A DNA stretch of 64,000 nt, taken from contig OX387185.1 of assembly GCA_947561395.2 (NCBI GenBank), forward strand, positions 32,592,213 through 32,656,212. Reading direction: 5' to 3'. Every line of letters starts with the position of its first letter. Position 1 is the stretch's first letter. Positions 45,356 through 57,261 of this stretch are shown in pieces. The notes below the pieces were generated by a model. It ran no database searches, had not been told where the DNA came from, and saw nothing but the letters and a program-made list of their open reading frames with translations. Position numbers and translations under genes: made by a program. This DNA is from Buxus sempervirens. Taxonomy: Eukaryota > Streptophyta > Magnoliopsida > Buxales > Buxaceae.

Positions 45356-45473
45356 TCCGGCCTACTCAGGGTTTCGGATACTATGAAATGACGGCATACT
45401 CAAGGTTTCGTCATCCAATGCCGGCCGACTCAGGGTTTCAGCATTGACAACCAGACCTACTCAGGGTTTCTGG
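45356..45473 (-). repeat. Stem-loop array of S5 (four units)
   Basis: TCCG/CGGA (45356-45359, 45375-45378), ATGACG/CGTCAT (45388-45393, 45409-45414), CAATGC/GCATTG (45416-45421, 45441-45446), CCAG/CTGG (45451-45454, 45470-45473), with loops GCCTACTCAGGGTTT or close variants (GCATACTCAAGGTTT, ACCTACTCAGGGTTT). Same order as in S2 and S3. Confidence 0.8.
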
Positions 45474-46309
45474 CTGCTCTACACCGGTCGTGGCAACACT
45501 CCATGGCCATGCCATTACTCCAATAAAACAAATACATCACATTACTAAGCTTAAACTTTGGATCCAGGACAAGCTAAACCAAAACATAAAAACCATCGTA
45601 TAAACTCAACTCTGACATCACATTAACCAAAAAATATCCATCATCAGGTATAACACATCACAGCTAAACATAGGTCACTCCGGACCAGAACAGTACCTCA
45701 TGTACTTTCAGTAATTACTCCAATCCCATAACACAAGACCATTGGTAATAAAACCCATTTACTCACACCAAGATAAACTTTACAAATACAGTTCAGAACT
45801 TTAAATCAAGTAAAACCAATTAAATAATTTCTCAATCAAGAACAAGTGTAGAACATAAGAGAGAACTAAATCATTAACCCCTAGTGTCAGGAACAGTAAC
45901 ATACCCTACCAATAGCCCTTCAAAATTTACTTCGGAAACTCCTAAGATTTACCAATAATTCGACTTAATAATCTCCGGATGTTTTGAACAAATAAAAGTA
46001 ATTCTAAGATCCTAATCAGGTCATTTGCTAAGAGATTGAAACCCAAAATATCAAAATCTGGCTTTATTTGGTCAGATACACATTTCGGCTAATTCTTAGG
46101 GGTGCGCTGACCTCTGGCGCTTGGTGTGAGGTCGGCGTGAACTCGGTTATACAAAAACAAACTATCTCGCGTGGACTAAAGGACTTGGCGCAAGTTCAGT
46201 GAGAACTCGGCGATACAAAAATACACTTTGCGCGAACCCAAAAACAGTTGGGGCGAGATGAGTGCGAACTCGGCAAGAATAGAAATCATATCTCGCGTTG
46301 ACTCTACCG

Positions 46310-46332
46310 CTTGGCGCTAGGTAGGCGCCAAG
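46310..46332 (-). repeat. GGCGC palindrome in S5
   Basis: CTTGGCGC (46310-46317) pairs with GCGCCAAG (46325-46332) around TAGGTAG, in a cluster of 'ggcgcgaactcggcg'-like motifs from 46100. Confidence 0.65.
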
Positions 46333-46768
46333 TTGGCGGAAACCACCTCCGACTCGCAACTCTCTGTTAACTCTAGATCTCCATGACTGTCCCATTTTCT
46401 CACCTCTGTAACAACTTTTCTACATTCCTACCATCCTCCAAAGACTATTATACACGATTCGAAATTAATCTAACAACATGTATTTTTCGCCTCTAAAAAT
46501 AATCCAAAAAGAACATGTGCGAATTGATATTTCTCCGAGATCATGTATACGGCTAAAACCCATAGAAAAAACCCAAAAACCTCAGATTAAAACGATGCTA
46601 CTCACCTGTTATTGAAGACTTTTCTTCTAGCTTCCAATCTGTTGATGATCTCCTTCGGAAAATCTAATGGCCGACAACCCAAGTCCAAGGTAGCCTCTAG
46701 GTTTTTATTCTCATCTACACTCAGCCTCCGGCTTCTTTCTCTCCACCTGAAATTCTTAACCTAGGAAT

Positions 46769-46777
46769 CTATTTATA
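46769..46777 (-). promoter_or_regulatory. TATA box of S5
   Basis: The minus strand reads TATAAATAG, about 285 bp from the minus-strand start of S5. Confidence 0.5.
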
Positions 46778-47291
46778 GGCTTCGCGGAACCCTACCCTTG
46801 ACCTAATTTATTTATACCCACCTTGACTTAACCCTTGAAATTTCATATTTACCCTCCCCTAAAATTTGAGGATAACATTAAATATTTACTTATAATTTCT
46901 AATCACTACAACCCTTTAAAATATAATACTCACTTGCTTAATAAAAATTCAACCTATTCTTTGCTACCTAATGGCCGAAATCTCCACTCATAATTTATTT
47001 ATATTAAATCTATTGGTTAATCTTTTAATTAAATTCTTACTAAAAACTGGGGTCTTACAGTGACTGTTTAGTGCATCCTAGTAATGTATGGATTATACTA
47101 TTGATTTATGATATTGGATTCCTATCATGGAACTTGCTGAAATTTATATTTAGAACTGTTTTATATACTGTTTTGTATTCCATGGTCGATACGAATAGTT
47201 ATACGAGCCTACTTAGTCGAGATTGCTTAATCGTGCATGAACTGTTATTTTTATGTATATGAACTGTTTAAACATGCCTGTGTTACCTACT

Positions 47292-47424
47292 GGGATATTC
47301 GTATCTCACCCTACCTCTATCTTATTTTTCAGCTGATACGCGAGAGAGGGATCCTAGTAGTGATTTCCAGGGAGAGCTAGCTGATTATTCGCCGGAGGAG
47401 TTCTATTATCCGGATTTTGACTGA
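47292..47424 (+). other. Pre-acceptor hairpin and short 3' exon of S4
   Basis: GGGATA/TATCTC with TTCG loop (47292-47307, one G-U wobble) precedes the acceptor at 47332. The exon reads ADTRERDPSSDFQG, then ELADYSPEEFYYPDFD and TGA (47424). Core D-T-R-E...E-E-x-Y-Y-P is shared with S6 and, more loosely, S3 and S7. Confidence 0.5.
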
Positions 47425-47796
47425 GGTTGTGGATTGATATGGATTTAGTTATTTTGATCGGATTATTATTCATATGTTTGGTATGATGTATTAGAAAGAT
47501 GAGAGATTAGTGACCCTTTTATTTTACCAGACTTTAATATTGATTTTGATGGTTAAATATATCTTACTTTCTTGAGGATATTAGACTATACTTCCGCACA
47601 CACATGTTCCGCACTCTGATAGTTAATTAATGGATGGATCATTTATTTCTTTAGTCTGGTATATTCTTGATGTTTACTTGATATGGGCCAGTAACATCTC
47701 GGATTTGGTTGATGAACTATATTCGGGTTGTTACAGTAGTGAACCGGGTTCGGGTTGGATGTTGGTTTTGCATTGACCCAGGTTCGGGGCATTACA

Positions 47797-48413
47797 GTTA
47801 GGTTGAGGAGGAGGAAGAAGAAAGAAAGGGGAAGAAGATCGGTTGAAGGGGTTTAGGTTGAGGAGGAAGAACAACAACAGGGGTTTTGAAAAATAGGGCT
47901 TTTGAAATTTTCAGATTTGGGCACAATTTTTTTAATCGAGACGAACGTCGATGAAGGACGCTAACGATGGAACGGTGTCGTTAGTTTTTGTCGTTCGCCG
48001 TTTCCTTACTTGGGACGTTAGCATTATTTGGATTTTTAAAGCATTAGGACGCGTGTCGCGTCGTCAAAATTTGTTATACCATTAGCGACAGAGGAAATCG
48101 GTTGGAATGAAGTAGAATTGCTTTGGGGGAAACAAATGAGAGGAAGCGTTGGGGAGTGCGAAGCTGCCCAATGACGTCTTCTAGAAACCCGTAAGTCTGA
48201 AAAAGATAAACTATAAAAATAAAATCCCTGCTCAACCAAAAACCAAGCAAATCCACCAATAAACCAAACAATCAAGCCAATAGAATGATAACCACTTTAA
48301 TAAAAGAAAGAAAAAAAAGGTTAATAGGATTCTTTTTTTTCTTTTTTAACTAAGTTAATAGGATTAGATAGGGAATCCGAGAATTGGTTTACAACAAAAT
48401 TAGTGGTGGTATG
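47797..48413. other. Unassigned DNA between S4 and copia copy B
   Basis: Continues the target of S4: purine-rich 'ggttgaggaggaagaa' repeats (47800-47890) also seen left of S4. Bases 47930-48070 are CG-rich with several gacgctaacg / cgttag motifs, a pattern that can occur in subterminal regions of DNA transposons, but no termini were found. Bases 48409-48413 (GTATG) match GCATG at 63599 as a decayed target duplication. Confidence 0.35.
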
Positions 48414-49160
48414 TGTTGTGACCCGAATAATCTGTGGAATTGACTTAGCCAAAATAAATAGACACAAATGAAATAGTTGATCCAAACACACAGGCAATAT
48501 ATCAAACACCAAAAGAACAAGAGAGAACACACCAAATTTATGTGGAAAAACCCTCCAGTGTAAAGGGAAAAAACCACCGGACAAATCCGATCAATCCACT
48601 ATAATAAAATAAAGATTACAATGTACCTAAGTTCTTGTCCAAAACCTGAGTTCTAAACAAATTGGGAAATCAATAATATCAACTCCCTACGAATAACAAT
48701 AATCTCACCAAAACTACCACAATATTATGAACCCAAGAATGTAATGAGATCCTTACTACAACTCCCTGTAACAACCAATCTTAGAGACAAACCAAGCCTA
48801 AATCTTGTGTGAAAACCCAAATTCCTGCGTGAAAAATCAAACCAAAAATGAAAACGGATGGAAGCATACTTTTAATGGAGTTATGTGTTCATATTTCGTC
48901 CTTTTCTTGAACACCAAACGAACACCTACGTTCTCCAAAAAAACCCAACACGCTCACTAGTCACCCACGTTCTCTTCTTTCACACAAAAGTCGTTTTTTC
49001 TTTTCTTCAATGATGCAGCTGCCACTTCTCTCTTTTCTCATTTTTTTTTTTACTTTTTCAAAAGCGAAGGACAAGGGCAAAGACAGCCTAATAAGGATAA
49101 GGTCCCACATGGGTGTGCCACATCATGTCGGATTGTCATGTGAGTTGGACCCCACTAACA
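48414..49160 (-). repeat. 3' LTR of copia copy B (747 bp)
   Basis: Plus TGTTGTGACCC ... CCCCACTAACA, TG...CA, bordered on the inner side by the purine-rich tract. Aligns with 4330-5065 and 55553-56272. Confidence 0.85.
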
Positions 49161-49179
49161 ATCTCCCCCTCCAGCCCAC
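49161..49179 (-). other. Polypurine tract of copia copy B
   Basis: The minus strand reads GTGGGCTGGAGGGGGAGAT directly before the LTR start TGTTAGTGGGG. Confidence 0.8.
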
Positions 49180-49428
49180 AAAGGAAGGAGATTGTACTCT
49201 AACTAACTAGTAAGAGTCCATGCTAGCCAATTTGGCACAAAATTCCAACTTCTCTCTAGTAACAACCTTTGTCATCATATCTGCTGGATTCTTTTCAGTA
49301 TGAATATTCTTTAGTAGTAACAACTATTCCACAACTGCCTGGCGTAGCCAATGATATCTCACATCTATGTGCTTCATCCGTGAATGAAAAGTAGCATTTT
49401 TGCTTAAGGCACTTTGGCTATCACAATC
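49180..49428 (-). pseudogene. copia copy B RNase H 3' end
   Basis: The minus strand reads NATFHSRMKHIDVRYHWLRQ near 49390 and NPADMMTKVVTREKLEF near 49260, the copia RNase H C-terminus. Broken by a stop and by S6. Confidence 0.8.
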
Positions 49429-49676
49429 AACGATGTAAAACCCCGAATTTTCCTTAAATAATATAATAAATTAAATAATAATATCCTTGAGAGTTATAAC
49501 TGATGGAAATATTTTATTAATGTAGGGGATGATATAAATAGTGGAGATCCAGAATTGGACGCAGATCCGACCGTCCGATCATAAGTTATCAAGGTAAGAT
49601 TAATAATTAAAGTAAGCTGTATTTTGACTGGGCTATGCGTGGAGTCTAATACATGTGAGTTGCGTGGAATCATAGG

Positions 49677-49684
49677 TATATAAT
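49677..49684 (+). promoter_or_regulatory. TATA-like box of S6
   Basis: TATATAAT at the position of the S4 TATAAATA box. Confidence 0.45.
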
Positions 49685-51336
49685 GCATTAAAATAACCTA
49701 ATTGTATACGTTTTGGAATACTCGTTCGTATTCTACAGCCGCAAGAGACAAAGCCGTGAGCGACCAAACAAAGCCGTGAGCGACCAAGAACGACCGGAAG
49801 AGAAGAAGAAGAAGAAAGAAAAGGGAGAGGGAGTTGCTCGTTTTCCACTCTTCTAGGCAGTGTTCATCTTGATCTAGCCGTTGTTTAGAGAAGAGAAGGA
49901 GAAACAACCGTAAACAGAGGTAGGTGACACCGTTTTCTTTTGTTTTTGGATTTACATGTGTTTAATCTCCAAAGCATGTTTTTGTATGATATATTTATGT
50001 ATTTAGTTTGATAACCATATTATATGTATGTTAGAATGATCTTGGACGTGAAAAATCACATTTTTACACTGTTTTTGAACGATTTCGAGTGACCGCCGAC
50101 CTCGACTGTGCTCGGCGATCCTTAGCGCTCTTAGGCGCTAGTATAAATTTTTAGACCGCTTGAGATCGCGAGACAACTTATCGTCGGCGATAAAAAATCA
50201 ACTACTGCTTACCTTAGACCGCCGGGGCGATCCTAGGCGCTTTGTGCAGAAAATGCAGAATTTCGTAATTTCAAACCCTGATTCAATTCCAAACTATTTT
50301 TAGACAATTTTAATCATTAATTAAGATGTTTTAAGACCAAAATAAATTATTCCATTTCCTGTTTTACAGAAAAATAAATTAGGGAGATATTTAGGACATT
50401 AGTTGCCGAACTTTGAATGTAATTGAGAAATCTAGTCTTTGGAAAACTTGACTACTATTTGATTACCAGAACATCTTTAAATGACTCTATAAACCAGATG
50501 ATTATATAAAGAGAATTCAGATCATAAGTTCAACTCAATTAACCCAATTATTGAAGTAAATGTCAGATTTAACCTTTATATGCCGCTAGGCACCAACCCT
50601 TATAGAGATATTATAGGGAGTTTTTGGAGTCTAGTGGGCATAGCTGGTTATGGATCCATATTTGTTGCTAGAGAGTTAAGGGATATGTCATTTGGGTTGA
50701 GTTTCTCCCTTGTGCGAGCACGCTTCCTTTGCAAGTTGGTTTGTTTGGGAAGGTCCTATGTCTGGAGGGACACCCCAGTGAGCCGCTGGTGATTCCCTGT
50801 ACATGTGGATAAGCGACCATCTCCATGTATTGATTCTGGTGCTGCATGCTGGTGGTACATGCCAACTCTGATGGGTACGTGTGCAATAAGTCAGTGACTA
50901 CGGCTCTTGTCTAAGCTGTGCTACATGGGACTTAAGTATCATTAGTAGCATTGCTCCTAAGACGCACGGTGGTATAGCGATTGGTCGAGAGTCATCTCAA
51001 AAGGTTTGTCTATCTTTGTGAGTCCTACAATGACACTAAAATCATAAACACTTGTTATTACTATTGTATACATGCTGGAGGCATGTAATTGGTATATTGG
51101 TTGGATGTGACTGTTAAGTGCATCCTAGTAACGTATGGATTATGTTATTAATTTATGATATTGGATTCTTATAATAGAACATGCTAAAATTCATATTTAG
51201 AACTTTTTATTATACTGTTTTGTATTCATGATCGTTGCGAATGATTATACGAGCCTGCTTAGTCGAGATTGCTTAATCGTGCCTGAACTGTTATTTTACT
51301 TATATTAACTGTTTAAACATGCATGTGTTACCTACT

Positions 51337-51468
51337 GGGATATTGTATCTCACCCTACCTTTATTTCATTTTTCAGTTGATACGCGAGAGGGGGATCATA
51401 GTATTGATTTCCAGGGAGAGATAGTTGATTATTCACTGGAGGATTACTATTACCCGGATTTTGTCTAA
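51337..51468 (+). other. Pre-acceptor hairpin and short 3' exon of S6
   Basis: GGGATA/TATCTC with a 3-nt TTG loop (51337-51351) precedes the acceptor at 51376. The exon reads VDTREGDHSIDFQG, then EIVDYSLEDYYYPDFV and TAA (51468). Confidence 0.5.
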
Positions 51469-51837
51469 GGTGGTGGATTGTCATGGATTTAGTTACTTTA
51501 TCAGATTATTCTATTTTATTTGAGTTTGATGTATTAGAGAGATGAGTGATTAGTGACCTTTTATTTAACCAGACTTAAATTTTGATTTTGATGGTTAACT
51601 ATATTAGTTTCTTGAGGATTTTAGACTATACTTCCGCACATACATGTTCCGCACTTTGATAGTTAATTAATTGAATGGATCACTTATTTCTTTAGTCTGG
51701 TATATTCTTGATGATTTATTTGATATGGGCCAATAACACCTTGGATTTAGTTGTTGAACTGAATTCGGGTTGTTACAGTAGCGAACCGGGTTCGGGTTGG
51801 GTGCCGGTTTGCACTGACCCGGGTTCGGGGCGTTACA

Positions 51838-53094
51838 AATGACATACTCATCCTGCTTCAAACCCAAATCTTGGAGAAACCGTTTCATCCAAAGCATCTC
51901 CATCGCTGCTTTTGTAGCTACAATATGCTCATCTTCTGTCATCAAGGTCACGTGTCATATTTGCACTTGTCAAACCCTCCAAAACTGATTTTGAACTGCC
52001 AAAAGTCAAGAACATCTTAGAGCTACCTCTCAAGTATTTGAAAATACATTTCACTGCTTGCCAATGATCTTTGGCCAGGATTAGAAAGGAACCTGCTAAC
52101 AACTCCAACAGCATAGGCAATGTCTGGAAGTGTGCAAACCATAGCATACAACAAACTCCCGACTACAGAGGAGTAAGGAACTATTGCCATGCTGTCTTTC
52201 TCTTCCTTAGTAGAAGGACAAGTCTTCTTACTTAGCTTGAAGTGACCACCAGGAGGTGTACTAACTGGTGTGGCTTGCTTCATATTAAATCTTTCAAGTA
52301 CCCTCTCAATATATTTTTCCTTTGACAACCACAGCTTCCTAGCTTTCCTGTCACGAGAAATCTGCATACCCAAAATCTGTCTTGCTACACCAAGGTCTTT
52401 CATATCAAAAGACCTAGACAACTTTGCCTTCAAATTTGCTAATCAATTGAACATCCTGTCCCACTATCAACATGTCATCTATATATAATAGAAGAATAAT
52501 GAACTTACCATCAGGGAACTTTCTGACATACACAAAGTGATCTGCCTCTGTCCTGGACTAACCATGACCCATCATGAATGAGTCAAACTTCTTGTACCAT
52601 TGCCTTGGAGCCTGCTTTAACCCATACAAGCTCTTTTTCAACCTGCAAACCACGTGCTCTTTCCCTTTTACTTCAAATCCTTTTGGCTGAACCATGTAGA
52701 TTTTTTCCTCCAAATCACCATGGAGAAACACAGTCTTCACATCTAACTGTTCAAGCTCAAGATCTAAGCTGGCTGCCAAACTCAAAATAACTCGAATGGA
52801 ACTCATCTTGACAACTGGAGAAAATATCTCATCAAAGTCAATACCTTTTTTCTGCTTGTAGCCTTATACCATCAACCGAGCTTTGTGCTTCACTAGCTCT
52901 TCGCCATCCATTTTCTGCTTGAACACCCATTTATTTCCAAGAGCCCTTTTTCCTTTAGGAAGTTCCACCAACTCATAAGTGTAATTATTTTGTAAAGAAT
53001 TCATCTCTTCTTGCATTACTTTCACCCAGCTTTGCTTGTCTTTGTGAGTCTGCATTTCCTGAAAACACTCTGGCTCTCCCTCTTCAGTAAGCAA
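51838..53094 (-). pseudogene. copia copy B reverse transcriptase and RNase H start
   Basis: Minus strand: RT start (WVKVMQEEMNSLQNNYTYEL near 53010), KWVFKQKMDG, 'LDVKTVFLHGDLEEKIYM' (about 52730), GLKQAPRQWYKKFD (about 52600), the catalytic YIDDM (52471-52485), then 'MKDLGVARQILGMQISRDRK' (about 52380) and the RNase H start ending at S6. Several stops (for example after the YIDD region and near 52556) make it inactive. Confidence 0.85.
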
Positions 53095-54000
53095 AACATA
53101 CTCTGATTCAGAGCATTTGGATGATGGACAGTGCTCTCTAGTAGACCTCCTAACCTGAGGCTCTACTGTAGCAGGATGCTCCCCCTACTCAACACTCTCT
53201 GGCATAGCAGACTGCTTTCCCTGCTCAAATACATCATCCTCATCAACAACTGGCTCATCTCCATCTTACATTTGCATCTCTTCCCCATCTGTGGCACTAT
53301 GTGGAGATATAGAGATAGGTGTAAGGTCAAGAACACCTTCAACTGGTTGTCTTGGCTTCTCAACTTTCTCAAAATCTGCCAAGGTTCGGTCTTCATGAAA
53401 AACCACATCCCTACTTCTAATGATTTTCTTCTTTTCTGGATCCCATAGCTTGTAACCAAATTCTACATCTCCATAGCCAATAAATATGCAAGGAATGGCT
53501 TTATCATCAAGCTTTTTCATCTATTCCTTAGGCACATGTGCAAATGCCTTGCACCCAAACACCTTCAAGTGAGAGTAGGAAACATCCTTCCCTGTCTACA
53601 CTTTCTCTGGAGTGTGGAAATCTAAAGGAACTAATGGAGACCTGTTAATTCGGTAGCATGCAGTCAAACCAGCTTCACCCTAGAATGACTTAGGTAATCC
53701 AGCCATCCTCAACATGCATCTGACCTTCTCAACAATAGTGCGGTTCATCCTTTCTGCCACACCATTATGCTCTGGGGTACAAGGTACTGTCTTCTCATGT
53801 CTAATGCCACGCTTTGAACAGTAGTTCTCAAACTCATTAGATGTGTACTCACCTCCATTTTCAGTACGAAGACACTTTAACTGCTTTCTTGTTTCTCTTT
53901 CTACCATAGCATGAAATTGCTTGAAGCACTGAAATACCTAGTCTTTTGTTTTCGAAACATAAACCCACACTTTTCATGAAGCATCATCAATAAAAGTAAC
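53095..54000 (-). pseudogene. copia copy B integrase
   Basis: Minus strand: TENGGEYTSNEFENYC (about 53855) and PEHNGVAERMNRTIVEK (about 53760) carry the second Asp/Asn-region and the Glu of the DDE core; then IPCIFIGYGDVEFGYKLW and HEDRTLADFEKVEKP. In-frame stops occur at about 53938, 53600, 53520 and 53268. Confidence 0.85.
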
Positions 54001-55503
54001 AAAATATTTATTGCCACCTAAGGACTCCACCTCAATGGGACCACACACATCAAAATAAACTAAGTCCAGTACAGCGAGTTCTCTACTAGAGTTTTTCTGA
54101 AAAGAAACTCTATGATGCTTTCCAAGTAAATAGTAATCACAAGGATTTAATGACGTACTTTTAGGGAAAGGAATGAGGGACTTCCTTCCTAAAATCTGCA
54201 ATCCTTTTTCGCTCATGTGAGCCAACCGCCTGTGCCACAAATCTGGTAAAGCCTCCTCTTTAGCCACATTCACTCGATCACCACACAACTTTACTTGTGT
54301 CTTGTAAAGTGTGCAACAAAGCTTTGCTCTAGCCAACGCCAATGTCCCTTTTGAGAGTTTCCAACTCCTGTTGCCAAAATAATTATAATATCCTACAATA
54401 TCAAGAGCATTAGTGGAGATAAAATTCAAACACATGTTTGGAACATGTCGTACATCCTTTAATGTAAAGGTGCAGCCAACATTAGTGACAAGACAAATAT
54501 CTCCAATCCAAACAATGTCAAAATATCTATTATTGCCCATCTTCACCCTGCCAAAATTTCCTGCTTTGTAAGTAGTGAAGAGCTCTCTCTTTGGAGTAAT
54601 GTGGCATGAACACGCTGAATTAATAGTCCACTCCACATAGGGATTTGAAGCATGACAACACTGATCCTCTCCCACACAAAGAACTGCAACCTCTTCATCT
54701 AAAACACAAGCAGTAGTGTTTTCATTGTTGGCTTTCTTCTGATTTTTCTCCTCTTTCAACTTCTTTTTCCAAAGCTTGCAGTGTTTCTTCATAGGACCCT
54801 CTTTATTACAGTGGAAGCACTTTATTTTTCCTATTATACTTGACAAAATTCTTGAGGAACCACGTCCCTTAGGACCTCTACTCATACCTCTACTTCTGTT
54901 CTTTGTAACAAGAGCCTATGCACTGTCCTTACCCATGTCTCTTCTCCTTTTCTCTTCATTCAACAAGCTATATTTCACAAGAGTAAGCTGTAGCACCCCA
55001 TCAGGAGCAGAATTATTGAATGACACTTCTAAAGTCTCCCAACTGTCAAATAAAGAGCTAAATAGCAATAGTGCCTGCAACTCATCATCTAGCACTAGCT
55101 TCATTGTGGTCAATTGATTCACCAAGTCTTGGAATTCACTTAAATGATCAGCAACAGATATTCCCTCTCTTAGCTTCAAGGTCACAAGCCTCCTGATTGC
55201 AAAGGCTTTGTTCTGGGATGTTTTTCTCTCATAGAGACCCTCTAGCTTTTTCCAGAGATTGTAAGAATTTGTCTCTTGAGATACATGGTGAAAAACATTA
55301 AGGTTAAGCCATTGTCTGAAATAGCCGATAGCCTTCTTGTGCATCCTCTGCCAGTCACCATCACTCATATCCTTTGGCTTGGCATTAACACCTTCAATGC
55401 ATTCATGCAGATCCTTACAATAAAGGATATCCTCCATCCTAGGCTTCCAAATAGAATAATTAGAAGCACTGAGTTTAATCATGGAACCCGTAGAGTTCTC
55501 CAT
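54001..55503 (-). pseudogene. copia copy B gag, zinc knuckle, protease, pre-integrase
   Basis: Gag starts MENSTGSMIKL (ATG near 55503), gag core 'YERKTSQNKAFAIRRLVTLK' (about 55220). TAG replaces a CAG of copy A at about 54913. The zinc knuckle reads CFHCNKEGPMKKHC with Pro in place of the zinc-binding His (copy A lacks its first Cys instead). The protease motif is INSACS, so the catalytic Asp is Asn. The pre-integrase finger has CDYY in place of C-x2-C, as in copy A, so that change predates the split. Stop-containing and inactive. Confidence 0.85.
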
Positions 55504-55537
55504 CCAATCCCATAATATTCCTACACCAACACAACCT

Positions 55538-55550
55538 GTCTCTGATACCA
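55538..55550 (-). other. Primer binding site of copia copy B
   Basis: The minus strand reads TGGTATCAGAGAC, matching the copia consensus TGGTATCAGAGC for initiator tRNA-Met, 2 nt from the LTR end. Confidence 0.85.
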
Positions 55551-55552
55551 CT

Positions 55553-56272
55553 TGTTGTGACCCAAATTATCTATGGAATTGACGTAGCCAAAATAAACAG
55601 ATACAAGTGAAATAGTTGATAATCCAAACACACATGCAATATATCAAACACCAAAAGAACAAGAGAGAGCACACCAAATTTACGTGGAAAAACCCTCCAA
55701 TGTAGAGGGAAAAAAACCACGAGACAAATCCGATAAATCCACTATAATAAAATAGAGATTACAATGTACCCAAGTTCTTGTCCAAAACCCGAGTTCTCAA
55801 CAAATTGGGAAATCAATAATATCAACTCCCTACGAATAACAATAATCTCACCAAAACTACCACAATGTGATGAACCCAAGAATGTAATGAGATCCTTACT
55901 ACAACTCCCTGTAACAACCAATCTTAGAGACAAACCAAGCCCAAATCCTGTGTGAAAAACCACACCCAAAACAAAAACAGACGGAAGCGTACCTTTAATG
56001 GAGTTATGTGTTCATATTTCGTCCTTTTTCTTGAACACCAAACGAACATCCACGTTCTCCAAAAAAACCCAACACACTCACCAGCACCCACGTCCTCTTC
56101 TTTCATGCAAAAGTCGTTTTTTCTTTTCTTCAATGACGTAGCCGCCACTTCTCTCTTTTCTCTCTCTCTCTTTTTAAACTTTTTTAAAGCAAAGGACAAG
56201 GGCAAAGACGCTCTAATGAGGAGAAGGTTTCACATGGGTGTGCCACATCATGTGGTGATGTCATGTGGGCTA
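55553..56272 (-). repeat. 5' LTR of copia copy B, main part
   Basis: Plus TGTTGTGACCC onward, matching the 3' LTR. It is cut at 56272 by T; the last bases (GGCTGGATCCCATTAACA) resume at 63581-63598. Confidence 0.85.
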
Positions 56273-56430
56273 TGTCAGCACCTCATTTTTGAGCACCAGA
56301 AATGCTGAAAATAAAAATCCTAATTAAAAAGTTAAATCCGGATGGGTCAAAAAGTTGACTTTTTGATCCTGTGCGAATTGACCACTGAACTTCATACCAT
56401 TGGATAGAGGATTCCGATGTGGTTCTAATG

Positions 56431-57060
56431 CAACTGAGTTTGCTAGAATCGGACTCCGGATGAAGAAGTTATGAGATGGTCAAAACTGGGAAAAGCATAA
56501 ATCAACTTTTTGCTAAACCCGAGATTAGTTGTCTAATCTGGTCCCAGTGGAAAGAGCACTTCGACACGATTCCAACGCAACCAAGTTTGCTGGAATCGGA
56601 TAGGAAATTATGAGCAAAACTGGCTCCCGGAGAGCAGTTTTGACTTTCTACTAAAAGATAAATCAGCAGCCCAACTTTATCTCGGCAGATAGAGATTTCC
56701 GACACGATTCCAATGCAACTGAGTTTGCTGGAATCGGACTCCGGATGAAGAAGTTATGGGCCGGTCAAACTTGGAAATAGCATAAATTGGCTTTATGCTA
56801 AACCCTAGATCAGTTGCACAAACTTGTGCTAGCAGAAAGAGCACTTCGACACGATTCCAACGCAACTGCGTTTGTTGGAATCGGAGCCCTGGATTGAAAG
56901 ATATGAGCAAAACTGGCTTCGGGGAGCAGTTTTCCACTTCTGCTAAAAATCCTAGTTTGCTGCCAAACTTTGGCTCGATGGATAGGGAATCTAGAGCTGA
57001 TTCCAATGACACTGAGTTTGTTAAAATTGGACATCAGATGAAAAAGTTATGGCCAGTCAA
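56431..57060 (+). repeat. Five-copy tandem repeat, about 147-bp unit
   Basis: The phrase CAACTGAGTTTGCTGGAATC (with variants) begins units at 56431, 56578, 56716, 56863 and 57010 (spacings 147, 138, 147, 147). Alternate units are more alike ('ggatgaagaagttatg' versus 'atatgagcaaaactggct'), giving a two-unit higher order near 285-294 bp. Confidence 0.85.
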
Positions 57061-57261
57061 AGTTTCAGGAAAACTACCCGTGTGGCGAAAGAGAGCAGAA
57101 AAGGACAAACTAAATAAAATTTCTTTTTATTTATTATTTTTAATAATAAATAATAAAAATATATGATTTTTTTAATTAAAATAAATGAAAAAGAAAAGAG
57201 AAAATCAGATAAAAATAAAAAATTCAATCAAATTGGAGAAAGGGTTGGCATCCGCACATAT

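Larger units (their letters stand above)
44745..47059 (-). mobile_element. S5: solo-LTR-like element nested in S4 (2315 bp)
   Basis: Ends TATAACGCCCTG and GGGGTCTTACA; perfect duplication GTGAC (44740-44744, 47060-47064). S6 shows the empty site ('ggatgtgactgtta', about 51103), which proves the insertion. Minus-strand plan: TATAAATAG (46769-46777), GGCGC palindrome (46310-46332), stem-loop array (45356-45473), hairpin (44972-44987), acceptor ttttcag near 44949. Same family as S2 and S3. Confidence 0.85.
43051..47796 (+). mobile_element. S4: solo-LTR-like element with nested S5
   Basis: Ends TGTAAAACCCCGAA and TTCGGGGCATTACA; the target duplication is GTTTA (43046-43050) against GTTA (47797-47800), one base lost. 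Without S5 it is 2426 bp, close to S6 (2404 bp) and similar along its length. Plan: TATAAATA (43296-43303), donor AGAG|GTAGGT (43540), AGCGC...GCGCT cluster (43720-43870), hairpin (47292-47307), acceptor tttttcag (47332) and short exon. Confidence 0.8.
49434..51837 (+). mobile_element. S6: solo-LTR-like element (2404 bp)
   Basis: Ends TGTAAAACCCCGAA and GGGGCGTTACA; near-perfect duplication AACGA (49429-49433) / AATGA (51838-51842), inside copia RNase H. It is the uninterrupted version of S4. Plan: TATATAAT (49677-49684), donor AGAG|GTAGGT (49920), AGCGC/GCGCT cluster (50090-50250), hairpin (51337-51351), acceptor tttttcag (51376), exon to TAA (51468). Confidence 0.8.

Noticed and set aside
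30838-45473. CRISPR-like array (short repeats GCCTACTCAGGGTTT with changing neighbours)
   Set aside because: Units are few, spacing is irregular, the variable parts are self-complementary stems rather than spacers, and the setting is a plant LTR with no cas genes.
42830-48070. A DNA transposon (CACTA-like) holding S4
   Set aside because: CG-rich cgttag motifs around 47930-48070 hint at subterminal repeats, but no terminal inverted repeats, target duplication or transposase were found.
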